Positions 1-7,996 of a DNA stretch of 64,000 nt are shown one piece after another. Numbering within the stretch: position 1 is the first letter of the stretch; each line of letters starts with the position of its first letter. Under the pieces are notes generated by a model. That model searched no databases. It was not told the origin of the DNA and was given only the letters and a program-made list of their open reading frames with translations. The translations under genes and the position numbers were made by a program. Source of the stretch: Paenibacillus sanguinis 2301083 = DSM 16941 (GTDB lineage Bacteria > Bacillota > Bacilli > Paenibacillales > Paenibacillaceae); contig NZ_KB895385.1 in NCBI RefSeq assembly GCF_000374825.1, positions 62,001-126,000 of the forward strand, read 5' to 3'.

Positions 1-1434
1 GGTAAACAAGCTTGCTACCTGCGCCATCTGCACCATCCAGGCTGCCACCTCATCCGTAGCGACCTCTCCCAGAATATTGACGGTTCCATCCGTCTTCTTC
101 TGCAGATCCAATCCCGCTTGTCCACTCACATAGTCCGTCTCCCTGAAGCTTAAAATATTCCGTCCGCTATACAGCCGTCGTAAATTAAGCTCAAAGGACA
201 TCTCCTGGACACGCAGGGTATAAGCCGCATAGATATGCTTGACCATAGCCATTAGCAATGTGGTTTTCCCCGAGCCTTGTGAACCAGTAATTGAGGTGAT
301 TCGACTGCCCTTCATCAAATACTTGAGCAACTGGACCGGCAGACCCGCATTATTGCCCTGTATTAACTGCTCCAAAGCGGCGTTCTGTACATCAAACTTG
401 CGGACAAAGAAAGCCCAGGTCTCGGCAAAGGGAGGCCTTACTACCACGACCCGCGATCCATCCTTCATCTCATTAACCTTGAATCCATTTGCTTCAGACA
501 GTTGTCCAGGCAAGTTGAATTTATAGATATTTTGACAAACTCGCTTTAACTCAGCTTCACTCCCGAAGGACAGAAATGATAGACGCAGACTTTTGCCCTT
601 ATAGAAAACCCACACACTTTCCCAAAAGCGGACAACTCGTTCCCCATCTTCATCTAACTGTAAGTCTGACACTGACTGCTGCCAAAGCTCCGGGTACTCA
701 TCAACGGTTGCGAAGCTGCCGGAAACCCCGCTTACCCCTCCACTAACACCATCGATCCGCATCTCTCGCAGTTCATCAACAACTGAAAACCCCTTGTACC
801 CTTGATAGACACGTTGAACTACGATATCGAGCTTCTCCTGAAAGGAAAGCGCACGATACTCCAAATAGAACACCCGATCCACATCTTCTCTATTGATTTC
901 ATAAACTGAGGTGCCATTCGCCGTCTTAGGGGGCTTAGGCTCATCCAGGGCATAATCTTCAATGATTCTGCGCAAGCTCTCCGTGCCATAACGTAAACGA
1001 TAAAGATACATTATAATATCGAACCGATCCTGCGGAGTCAGCAAATCACGACGCTGAAAGGGCATGATATCATCTATGTTCCCCTCATGAATACCGCAGC
1101 TTCCGGTCAAGATGTCACGAATAAATGATTTGACATAACGTTTATCGCGCAAATCCCCATAGGTACAGCCTCGTAAAGCTTGACGAAGCTCCGTCCTTGC
1201 CTTGACCCTTCGATTCCAGACATCCTCACCGATTCCCCAATCATTGCTGTACGGGCGACTAAGCTCATGCAGGCTTTCCTTCACCTGGTTGATTAACGTT
1301 TCAATCCTAAAGGGCTCCTGTTCCGCTGGTTCTTGTCCTGTCCGGTTAAGAGAGGTACGAACCTTCAACCAGAGATACAGCAGCAGAAGCAGCAATATTA
1401 GCGCAATCATCAGGCCATTGGTTAATTTGTTCAA
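1..1434 (-). CDS. CpaF/TadA-like secretion ATPase (partial, C-terminus beyond window)
   Basis: Probable hexameric ATPase that powers a Tad/Flp-type pilus or related secretion machine. The start is a TTG at 1434, five bases after the stop of the upstream gene and preceded by an AAGGGGG ribosome site. The first ~22 residues form a hydrophobic leucine-rich segment, which suggests membrane anchoring; classical CpaF proteins are cytosolic. A Walker A motif, TGSQGSGKTT, is encoded near 257-290. It is followed by a VQEMSFEL stretch, comparable to the IEDxxEL box of the family, and a Walker B-like ILGEV. Sequence ends inside the ATPase core, so the C-terminus is not visible. It is the last visible gene of a five-gene minus-strand operon beginning at 5530; tadB/tadC-like genes would be expected beyond the left edge. 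Family assignment is good; the exact machine is inferred. Confidence 0.8.
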   Translation of the reverse strand, partial: MNKLTNGLMIALILLLLLLYLWLKVRTSLNRTGQEPAEQEPFRIETLINQVKESLHELSRPYSNDWGIGEDVWNRRVKARTELRQALRGCTYGDLRDKRYVKSFIRDILTGSCGIHEGNIDDIMPFQRRDLLTPQDRFDIIMYLYRLRYGTESLRRIIEDYALDEPKPPKTANGTSVYEINREDVDRVFYLEYRALSFQEKLDIVVQRVYQGYKGFSVVDELREMRIDGVSGGVSGVSGSFATVDEYPELWQQSVSDLQLDEDGERVVRFWESVWVFYKGKSLRLSFLSFGSEAELKRVCQNIYKFNLPGQLSEANGFKVNEMKDGSRVVVVRPPFAETWAFFVRKFDVQNAALEQLIQGNNAGLPVQLLKYLMKGSRITSITGSQGSGKTTLLMAMVKHIYAAYTLRVQEMSFELNLRRLYSGRNILSFRETDYVSGQAGLDLQKKTDGTVNILGEVATDEVAAWMVQMAQVASLFT

Positions 1435-1438
1435 GTGC

Positions 1439-2284
1439 CTAGGCCCCCTTCTCTTGCCTTGGGCCGTTGTGACCGGTGCCCTCCACAAGCTCCAGCAGCT
1501 TGCCTCCAAGACGATAAAATTGATCCAGCAGCTGCTGATGAGCATTTTTGGGCCGAGGTACCCATCGGTATTTACGGAAAAAGGTCAATATGTCCTGATC
1601 ATTCCAGGCATCCATAAATTCCGACTGATGCGGAATGCCAAATATGGGCAAGCCGGATTTATAGCGACGTTGAATATTGGCCAGGCTCCAATGGGATTTT
1701 GCATCAAAGGAAGAAATAGCAACGCAAATGTCTGGGTGCTGCCTGGACAGATAGGGAGCAATATCGTTAAAAAAAGCTTCCAACTGTGCTCTTCGCTGCG
1801 GAAGTACCGCAACCATAATATCCCCCTTTTGTCGGGAACGCAGAGCCTCGCTCAGTCGCCGGCGTCCTTGAAGATGGAGAACGACCAGATCATAAGCCTG
1901 CTCAGCCATTTGCAACAGAGCCGCTACCTCTTGTTCCCCTTCCCCCGCCAGAGCTAATCCGTCATGCTGTAATCCCCCAGCAAAATCAAGCCTTCCCCGC
2001 AACAGAGGGAGTGTGTAATCTGCGATATTTCCCGGCTTGAGACGCCCGCTGGCAGCCATACGCAACAAGGCAGCCATGCCGAATTCATCCAGTTCCCTGT
2101 TTGCTCGTCCGGCCTGATGGCGCAGTACAGCTTGACGCAGTCCTTCTTCAGGCCCGCTTGAGACCCGACCTTGATTGAGCAGCAACACCCGCTGCGAATA
2201 ATGCAGCCCTAGCATGATGGCGCAGGCAGTGGCGATTTCAGCAGCTATGCCCTGACCTCCGTCCCAGAATAACAGCCGGCTCAT
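1439..2284 (-). CDS. Degenerate MinD/CpaE-like protein (281 aa)
   Basis: Not a clear match to a named protein. The N-terminus (residues 4-40) has the layout of a MinD/ParA P-loop: a beta strand, a glycine turn reading WDGGQGIAAE, a helix, then RVLLLN. The Walker lysines are missing, so nucleotide binding is doubtful. CpaE-type proteins of Tad pilus loci, which localise the apparatus, often have such degenerate loops. The start ATG overlaps the stop of the preceding gene by four bases (ATGA), and the next gene (CpaF-like) starts within five bases of its stop, so translational coupling is likely. Role inferred: localisation or assembly factor of the pilus-type system. Confidence 0.6.
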   Translation of the reverse strand: MSRLLFWDGGQGIAAEIATACAIMLGLHYSQRVLLLNQGRVSSGPEEGLRQAVLRHQAGRANRELDEFGMAALLRMAASGRLKPGNIADYTLPLLRGRLDFAGGLQHDGLALAGEGEQEVAALLQMAEQAYDLVVLHLQGRRRLSEALRSRQKGDIMVAVLPQRRAQLEAFFNDIAPYLSRQHPDICVAISSFDAKSHWSLANIQRRYKSGLPIFGIPHQSEFMDAWNDQDILTFFRKYRWVPRPKNAHQQLLDQFYRLGGKLLELVEGTGHNGPRQEKGA

Positions 2285-2991
2285 GCCTGTCTCCTTTCTG
2301 CCTGACGTAGCGCTTTTTTGGCCATAGTCGATTCCCAGCCAGCCAAATCATGCAATAGCTGTCGTAGTGCTCTTTTGTAGGAGCGGGACAGATGGGAAAG
2401 ACGCAAGCGGCCTGCATGCTCGTTCTCCAATTGGACAGCCAGATTCAACTCGTTCCAGGGAATGCGGATCCCATCCTTACGCCATTCCAGTGCAAGCCCG
2501 TCCATAAAGCTCATAATATAATCGCTGCTCAGGTAGCAATCCACTGTACGGATATACACCGGACGAACAGTCATCCCCCGCAGCTCCGGCCATAAATGTA
2601 ACAAAGTACCAAACCACTGTGCACTTGCCTCCACCTCATAACGGTCATACGAGGTTACCCATATGATCTCATCCGCGGTTGCAAACCACTCAGGTCCAAA
2701 GCCATTTAATGACTCCAGATCATACAGCTCATAATCATAAGCGTTTGCGGTTTCTCCACCCGGCTTCTTCATAGAGGCCTGCGCGGCCGTCAACGGGCAT
2801 GCAATAACATCAAAACCGCAGAACTCGGTCACCGCCAGCCCGGAATCATTGCCCCCCAACGCATACCGATACTTTCTATTCTCAGTGCCATCCGCCAGCA
2901 ATACCTTTGTACCCGTCGCTGCTAACGCACTGCACAAGTACAACAACAGATCACGTTTATCACTCTTGCCTACAAACAACCAACGCTTCAC
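2281..2991 (-). CDS. Orphan P-loop-like protein of the Tad-like operon (236 aa)
   Basis: Unrecognised protein with a Rossmann/MinD-like start: MKRWLFVGKSD, a helix, then TGTKVLLADGT, the usual position of the second strand in MinD-family proteins. No intact Walker A is present. Starts with GTG behind an AAGGAGGGT ribosome site and lies 13 bases after the CpaB-like gene. It overlaps the following gene by four bases. The position between CpaB-like and CpaF-like genes suggests a structural or regulatory part of the same apparatus. Function unknown; operon membership is well supported. Confidence 0.6.
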   Translation of the reverse strand: MKRWLFVGKSDKRDLLLYLCSALAATGTKVLLADGTENRKYRYALGGNDSGLAVTEFCGFDVIACPLTAAQASMKKPGGETANAYDYELYDLESLNGFGPEWFATADEIIWVTSYDRYEVEASAQWFGTLLHLWPELRGMTVRPVYIRTVDCYLSSDYIMSFMDGLALEWRKDGIRIPWNELNLAVQLENEHAGRLRLSHLSRSYKRALRQLLHDLAGWESTMAKKALRQAERRQA

Positions 2992-3004
2992 GTCATACCC
3001 TCCT

Positions 3005-3958
3005 TTATTTCACCGTATCCAATTTGAAGCTGTCCTCCGGCGCTATCCCTCTGTCCCCTGCTGATCCGGGTGAAGCTAAAGCGTCAGACGAAGCAGAGCT
3101 TGCCCGGTAATCGGACAATTGGGCTTGACGGCTGGAGTATTCGGCTGCATGCTGCGGCGTCATCGTTAGCAAATCACTTTCCAGTCCCTTCCGCGCATTG
3201 GCACTAAGCACCGCTTCCGCCTGTTTCACAATATTAGGGTCCTTCTTGATAAGCTGCATGACAGCCTCATTGGCCGGATAGGTTGGCACCGGCTTCTTTT
3301 GTAAATAGGGCTCGACATAAGCGAGCGCATAAATCGATGCTTTATGTAAGTAAGCGTCTACTATGGCACTGGAGAGCGTTAATATTTCTGCTTCTCCAAT
3401 CGTAAGGGTGACCGTCCCCGAAGCTAGCTCTTCAACCTTTTTCTTGGATAGCAAAATATAATCCTGACCCGTCGGGAACTGAATCCGTATATCAACAACG
3501 TCGCTCTTCTCTAATAGTCCGGGAAGCTGTACAAAGGACATCTCTCTCCATCGCAAGTCATCCGGTGTGGGCTCTTCCTCATAAAGCAGCGTTTCCGTTA
3601 ATAGTGTACGCGGCTGCAAGGAGACTTTCGCATATTTGCCTGCAACCCCCTCCTGCGCGCTCAGGACATCGGCCGGAATACTGTCTATCGGCAGCTTTAC
3701 CCGCTTTAAATCCTCCTGCTTGATGGGATGACCGGCTATGATTTCACGAGTGATTACCCAACCCTCAGCCGTCTCCCTGCTGGCAACTCCCCTCAAATCT
3801 TTAAGCTGTTCTTCATATGATTGTGATAATGCTTGCTTGGCTGCACGTTCTCCATTTTCCTGAATCAGAGCATATGCGATGAATATCGCACCTACAGCAG
3901 CAGCTCCGATAAATCCGGCGATCAGCATTTGCTTCGATTTTTGCCTAAGTCTTGGCAT
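3005..3958 (-). CDS. CpaB/RcpC-like SAF-domain protein
   Basis: Probable pilus assembly protein of the CpaB/RcpC type. Residues 11-31 form one transmembrane segment (IAGFIGAAAVGAIFIAYAL), so the rest is expected outside the cytoplasmic face. Residues ~60-125 resemble a SAF domain: TAEGWVITREIIAGHPIKQE followed by a VAGKYAKVSLQPRTLL stretch, the fold of type III antifreeze/CpaB proteins. The C-terminus is Ser/Ala-rich and looks disordered. Start ATG has a GGAAGGGAAGCTGAGG ribosome site. It lies 30 bases after the kinase fusion and 13 bases before the next gene, in the same operon as the CpaF-like ATPase. Confidence 0.75.
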   Translation of the reverse strand: MPRLRQKSKQMLIAGFIGAAAVGAIFIAYALIQENGERAAKQALSQSYEEQLKDLRGVASRETAEGWVITREIIAGHPIKQEDLKRVKLPIDSIPADVLSAQEGVAGKYAKVSLQPRTLLTETLLYEEEPTPDDLRWREMSFVQLPGLLEKSDVVDIRIQFPTGQDYILLSKKKVEELASGTVTLTIGEAEILTLSSAIVDAYLHKASIYALAYVEPYLQKKPVPTYPANEAVMQLIKKDPNIVKQAEAVLSANARKGLESDLLTMTPQHAAEYSSRQAQLSDYRASSASSDALASPGSAGDRGIAPEDSFKLDTVK

Positions 3959-3988
3959 GCCTCAGCTTCCCTTCCTTACTGTTTTTAC

Positions 3989-5530
3989 TTAATCCAATAA
4001 CTTGACCCTGTACATAATGCGCTGCAAGGTCGTTCTTGCGGACCCTCCAAGGCGCGGCAGCAAATCAGAACAGATCATTTCAAATACTGCCGAGCTATCC
4101 GCTCCCGGCTCAAAGGGATCCAACTCCGGGGGAAGTCCATAGATATGCTTGGTATGCAGCAATTTGCCCAAACGGCGAAGTATCGATGGCGCTGCAAAAG
4201 GAATACAGAATCGCAAATCCGGAGGCAGCTTCCCTACAGCCTTTGCGCCTTCTATGAACCGTACCAGCTCCTCGCTTCTCCATACTGCGCCGGACCCCAC
4301 CACAATCGGTAAGTCAGCACGCCGGAACTCTTCCAGCAAGTCGGCACTCCGTGCAGCACCCAAATCGCAGACCACGCAATCCAGTCCTTGAGTTAACAAT
4401 TCAATAAATTCAGATCGAGTGCATGGCTTGGTGTAGACTACACGAGAGATGCGAAACATACTGCTCGGACTGGGCCGTGCCGATAGCCGTTCTTCCTCGC
4501 TCATACCTGCTAGAAGCTGAAACGCCGTTGCTTTGGAGTCCATCTCTGCTAATGCTACCCTCTTGAAATGCCGGGATAGCATATGTGCCAGTGAGATGGC
4601 TGCACTTGTCGTGCCCACTCCGGAGGATACACCAAGCATAGCTATGACGAGCGTGCGGCCGCTGAGCGGATGAGCAGCAGCGGTTGCTTGTTTTGGCCTC
4701 CTATGGATCTCCGGGAGGTTATCGGAAGCATGGAGTATCGCATCCTGCAATGCCGTGATCACCATCTCGGCTGATGAATACCTGTCCTCCGGATTTTGCT
4801 TAAGCAAGCGACTTACGATAGCAAGCAAAGGGCCGTAGCCCTGGCTACGAAATGCACTTGCTGCCTCCTGCGACCAAATGCTATAACGGCAGCCACTCCC
4901 CAAATAGAGCAGAACAGCCCCAAGTGAATACAAATCGGCGCGGGCATCACTTTGCCGGCCACCATATTGCTCTGGCGCAGCAAATCCTAGCGTCCCAAGC
5001 TGTACAGTATCCTCCGACTTGCTCTCCGCAAACATACGGGCGATGCCAAAATCCACAAAGCGAAGTTGACCCTTGCCGTCTACCAGCACATTGGAGGGTT
5101 TTACATCCCGGTGAACAATCGGTGGCTGATGGTTATGCAAGTATTGCAAGCCTTCCAGCATCTGTAAGCCAAAACGGGTTAATTCTTCCACTGTTAGCCT
5201 TTCAGCTTTTGCACTTACATAGCGATCTAAATGAACACCCTCTATGAAATCCATCACGATATACGAATACCCATCCTGATCCGCATCCATAAAATCTACG
5301 ATTCGGGGCAACCGGTGATGGTTTAGAGAAATGAGCAACTCCGCCTCCCGCGCCACCAGAAGGGGCTCCCCGGGACGGGTCAAGCACTCCTTCACAGCCC
5401 ACACTTTGCCTCGCAGCTTCAAATCTGCTGCCAGATAGACCCGGCTCATTCCACCCTGCCCGAGCAATCGCTCCACCCGGTAACGCTCGGCAAGCACTTG
5501 CCCCGGAGCCAGCCTGGAATCGAAGCGCAT
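3989..5530 (-). CDS. Ser/Thr protein kinase fused to a CpaE/MinD-like domain
   Basis: A 513-residue fusion. Residues ~15-265 are a Hanks-type kinase with all catalytic marks: Gly loop GQGGMSRVY (24-32), Lys47 in AVKE, HRDVKPSN with catalytic Asp142, DFG at 160-162 and APE at 185-187. After a short linker, residues ~292-500 form a MinD/CpaE-like domain with MLGVSSGVGTTSA (298-310), in which threonine replaces the P-loop lysine, and a Walker B-like CVVCDLG (385-391). No transmembrane segment or PASTA repeat is seen, so it is probably cytosolic. It is the first gene of the Tad-like operon, with a strong GGAGAAGGAGG site, a sigma-A promoter and a folded leader upstream. Inferred role: phosphorylation control of pilus assembly or placement. 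Kinase call is very secure; the second domain is reasonably secure. Confidence 0.88.
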   Translation of the reverse strand: MRFDSRLAPGQVLAERYRVERLLGQGGMSRVYLAADLKLRGKVWAVKECLTRPGEPLLVAREAELLISLNHHRLPRIVDFMDADQDGYSYIVMDFIEGVHLDRYVSAKAERLTVEELTRFGLQMLEGLQYLHNHQPPIVHRDVKPSNVLVDGKGQLRFVDFGIARMFAESKSEDTVQLGTLGFAAPEQYGGRQSDARADLYSLGAVLLYLGSGCRYSIWSQEAASAFRSQGYGPLLAIVSRLLKQNPEDRYSSAEMVITALQDAILHASDNLPEIHRRPKQATAAAHPLSGRTLVIAMLGVSSGVGTTSAAISLAHMLSRHFKRVALAEMDSKATAFQLLAGMSEEERLSARPSPSSMFRISRVVYTKPCTRSEFIELLTQGLDCVVCDLGAARSADLLEEFRRADLPIVVGSGAVWRSEELVRFIEGAKAVGKLPPDLRFCIPFAAPSILRRLGKLLHTKHIYGLPPELDPFEPGADSSAVFEMICSDLLPRLGGSARTTLQRIMYRVKLLD

Positions 5531-5539
5531 CTGTTAACC

Positions 5540-5640
5540 TCCTTCTCCGACCGCACGCAAAAAAAGGAAAGCCTCCATATCCTCGCTCTGGCCAGTAGGC
5601 CAAAACAATGACATGGGATGCTTTCCCTTTGTACGATCAA
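5540..5640 (-). promoter_or_regulatory. Folded leader / possible attenuator before kinase fusion
   Basis: In the minus-strand transcript, GGAAAGC (near 5627) can pair perfectly with GCTTTCC (near 5570). The enclosed ~50 bases hold a second hairpin, TGGCC-TACT-GGCCA. The closing arm is followed directly by eight T residues (5560-5568), the form of an intrinsic terminator. It lies between the predicted promoter and the gene start, so it could attenuate the whole operon. It does not match a riboswitch class that I recognise. Confidence 0.45.
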
Positions 5641-5657
5641 TGTATAATTTTGGAATC

Positions 5658-5687
5658 AGTATAAAACAATTAGGAAGTAAATGTAAA
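5658..5687 (-). promoter_or_regulatory. Sigma-A-type promoter for the Tad-like operon
   Basis: On the minus strand, TTTACA (5682-5687) and TATACT (5658-5663) are separated by 18 bases. The position is ~130 bases upstream of the kinase start and just upstream of the folded leader. Confidence 0.5.
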
Positions 5688-5730
5688 GCTCTTTTTTAAA
5701 AATCTCTATCTCAATATATAATTTATGTCA

Positions 5731-7110
5731 TTAATATTTAATCATATATAATGTAATTTCATCGCGATTATGGAACAATTGTTTGGCTTGCTGAATCTGT
5801 AGCCTGGCCTCCTGGAACATCCCGGTTACCTCTTGAATCAAAGCCATCGGCTTCTTGGTCAGCAGCTTGACGGTCACAACGACTGTTCCGCCCGGAGCCA
5901 GAGCATATAACAGCTCTGTAACCAATCTTGCCGTCAGCTTCGGGCTCCAGCTCATATCGCAGACTAGTAGATCAAATTGATTTTCTCTAAATTTTACGTT
6001 ATTCGCGTTCCGTTGCAAGAAGGTTAGCTTTGGCGAAGACAATAAAGATGAATCCAGCTTGGCCGTATCTACTGCCGTAACTTTGAGCCCCCGTTCTAGT
6101 AGAAATGAAGTCCAGCCCCCTGGAGCCGCGCCGATATCCAACGCTTCATGGAACGAAGCAAATGGAATGCCAAAGGCAACCTCCGCCTCGAGCAGCTTGA
6201 ATTTCGCACGGGATATTTGCCCGTCCTCCTTACGGAAACGGACGGCTCCACCGTTCCAGTCTGACAAATTATCCTGAGGGTGAGACACCCCTGCATATAT
6301 ACGATCTCCTGAAGCAAACAGCGAGATGATCCAATCAGCCTCTCGCACGACAAACTCAGCTCCCGCTATATCTTTTAATTCCTCCTGCAACCGATCTCTC
6401 AACTCCGCCGCCGAGCCTGCCCACAGTGATTGTTCTGACTTTCGGGCCTGTATCGCGATCTTGGCTGCTGGCAACCGGAAATCAGCCATTAGATATTTAC
6501 GCAGTGGAGTAAGCCAGGTTTCTTCTTCATTACTCTCATGCTCTAGCGGAGACCATTCCCAGTCCACAAGGAACGTATGACGCAAAAAGACAGGTGGTGC
6601 CTGGATCAGCCGATGATGGACATCCTCCGGTATAGCCTGCAATGTAGCAACAAACACTTCACCAGGCACCAGCATCTTGCTCTTTACACTGCCGAAGGCG
6701 CGGCGCAATTCCTCCTGCGCATAGGGAGCAAAGCCATGATTCGCCGTACAAATCCACTTGGATTCAGGCGGCACCTTGCAGTTCCTGGCGATTTCCTCCA
6801 GCCGCTCGAACGGTATCGGCCCATTATGCAATTTCACCTGTGGCGGAAGGTTAGGATATAAAATTTCGTACATGCTTTTTTTGCCCGCGATGCTGGAGGT
6901 ATGCAGATAAATTTCGCGCGGGAACTTTCCCTCCCGAACCAGGGCTGCCGCCATTTCCGTTCCTGTGGGTTCGCCGGGGCCCATATCATAATCGAGCGAT
7001 AAAATGTCAACCTCCGTCAAGCGAAGCAGTTCCAGACACTCTTCGGTAGTGCGCGCTAACGTAAATCCTTGCGGACACCTGCGAAAATCGTCCATATATA
7101 CATGAATCAA
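5731..7110 (-). CDS. cREC-THUMP-FtsJ/RlmM-like RNA methyltransferase fusion
   Basis: A 459-residue protein. Residues 1-~105 resemble the cyclic-phosphate-processing receiver domain (cREC): VYMDDFR at the start, LSLDYDMG near residue 38 and YLHTSS near 70. The middle (~115-290) looks like an RlmM-type THUMP region. Residues ~315-459 are a Rossmann methyltransferase of the FtsJ/RlmM type with ALDIGAAPGGWTS as the SAM-binding motif, DLLVCDMSW as motif IV and VVTVKLL holding a candidate catalytic lysine. Predicted activity: 2'-O-methylation of a structured RNA such as rRNA; the cREC part may sense or process an RNA end or cyclic phosphate. Last gene of the HAD-fpg-nfo operon, 31 bases after nfo. 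The domain calls come from motifs alone. Confidence 0.72.
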   Translation of the reverse strand: MIHVYMDDFRRCPQGFTLARTTEECLELLRLTEVDILSLDYDMGPGEPTGTEMAAALVREGKFPREIYLHTSSIAGKKSMYEILYPNLPPQVKLHNGPIPFERLEEIARNCKVPPESKWICTANHGFAPYAQEELRRAFGSVKSKMLVPGEVFVATLQAIPEDVHHRLIQAPPVFLRHTFLVDWEWSPLEHESNEEETWLTPLRKYLMADFRLPAAKIAIQARKSEQSLWAGSAAELRDRLQEELKDIAGAEFVVREADWIISLFASGDRIYAGVSHPQDNLSDWNGGAVRFRKEDGQISRAKFKLLEAEVAFGIPFASFHEALDIGAAPGGWTSFLLERGLKVTAVDTAKLDSSLLSSPKLTFLQRNANNVKFRENQFDLLVCDMSWSPKLTARLVTELLYALAPGGTVVVTVKLLTKKPMALIQEVTGMFQEARLQIQQAKQLFHNRDEITLYMIKY

Positions 7111-7141
7111 TAGTGTTCTTCCTTTCCCGCGGTATTCAGCT

Positions 7142-7996
7142 TCAGGCTTCCACCCACCGCCTCACTCGCTCCAAATCCTCTCTATAGGTCCCGTCTTTCC
7201 CGGTTTCGCTCTCCATAATCAACGGCAACCTCCGGATCGCATCAATCTGCAGAAGGCGGCGGAAGCCAGCCTCCCCGATGTATCCTTGACCGACACGGGC
7301 ATGACGATCCTTACGCGAAGCTACCGGATATTTTGAATCGTTCAAATGGATCACGCACAAGCCATCCCAATAGCCAAGCTGCTCAGCTTTGTCAGTAAAC
7401 CCCTTATCCGCTGCTCCCTGCCACATTCCTGCAGCAAACGCATGACACGTGTCAAAGCAAAAGCCAATGTATTCCGGATTCCGGCATAACTTGCGTACCT
7501 GCACTAATTCCTCAAGCGTCATCCCCATCAAGCCGTGATCTCCAGCCTGGTTCTCAATTAACAGCTTTGCCGATCCTTTCCAGTCAGAAAGTACATCATT
7601 TATACATTGTATAATATTTTGGTAACCTTGTAAGGGGTTTCCTTGCTTAAATATGCCAAAATGAACAACGATCCCTATTGAGCCGCAGGCCTCGGCAATG
7701 TCCAGATCATTGCGCAGCGAGTCCACGATCTGGCGATATAATATCGGCTCTGTCTCGGAGTTGACCGCCAGATTGCTGGGATATGGTGTGTGTGCGACGG
7801 AGACCAGACCTTGCATGGAGCAGAAGCTCCGGCAATTTTCAGCGTCCCGCAGGTCAAAGGATTTCAGCTTCAGGCTGCGCGGATTTTTTGGGAAAAACTG
7901 AAAGGCCCCCGCGCCCATGTGAAGGGCCGATTTGGCAGCACCGAGGTAACCGTCCCGAATGCTGACATGGCCCCCCAATTGGAGTTCATCGGTCAT
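7142..7996 (-). CDS. nfo: Endonuclease IV (AP endonuclease)
   Basis: Probable zinc-dependent apurinic/apyrimidinic endonuclease of the Nfo TIM-barrel family, which cuts DNA 5' to abasic sites during base excision repair. Family marks: GGHVSIRDG near residue 8, VAHTPYPSNLA (family HAPY box), GFCFDTCHAFAAG near 176, and VIHLNDSK near 216; these carry the metal ligands. The 284-aa length is normal. Its start overlaps the end of the upstream glycosylase gene by 11 bases, so the two base-excision enzymes are coupled. A C-terminal METESG-type motif is present as MESETG. Confidence 0.93.
   Translation of the reverse strand: MTDELQLGGHVSIRDGYLGAAKSALHMGAGAFQFFPKNPRSLKLKSFDLRDAENCRSFCSMQGLVSVAHTPYPSNLAVNSETEPILYRQIVDSLRNDLDIAEACGSIGIVVHFGIFKQGNPLQGYQNIIQCINDVLSDWKGSAKLLIENQAGDHGLMGMTLEELVQVRKLCRNPEYIGFCFDTCHAFAAGMWQGAADKGFTDKAEQLGYWDGLCVIHLNDSKYPVASRKDRHARVGQGYIGEAGFRRLLQIDAIRRLPLIMESETGKDGTYREDLERVRRWVEA

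Noticed and set aside
1202..1957. Long plus-strand open frame across the end of the Tad-like operon
   Set aside because: It lies opposite the clear minus-strand CpaF-like and MinD-like genes, has no good ribosome site and reads as composition-biased non-protein.
5540..5640. GEMM-type c-di-GMP riboswitch before the pilus operon
   Set aside because: A folded leader exists but the conserved GEMM boxes are absent.
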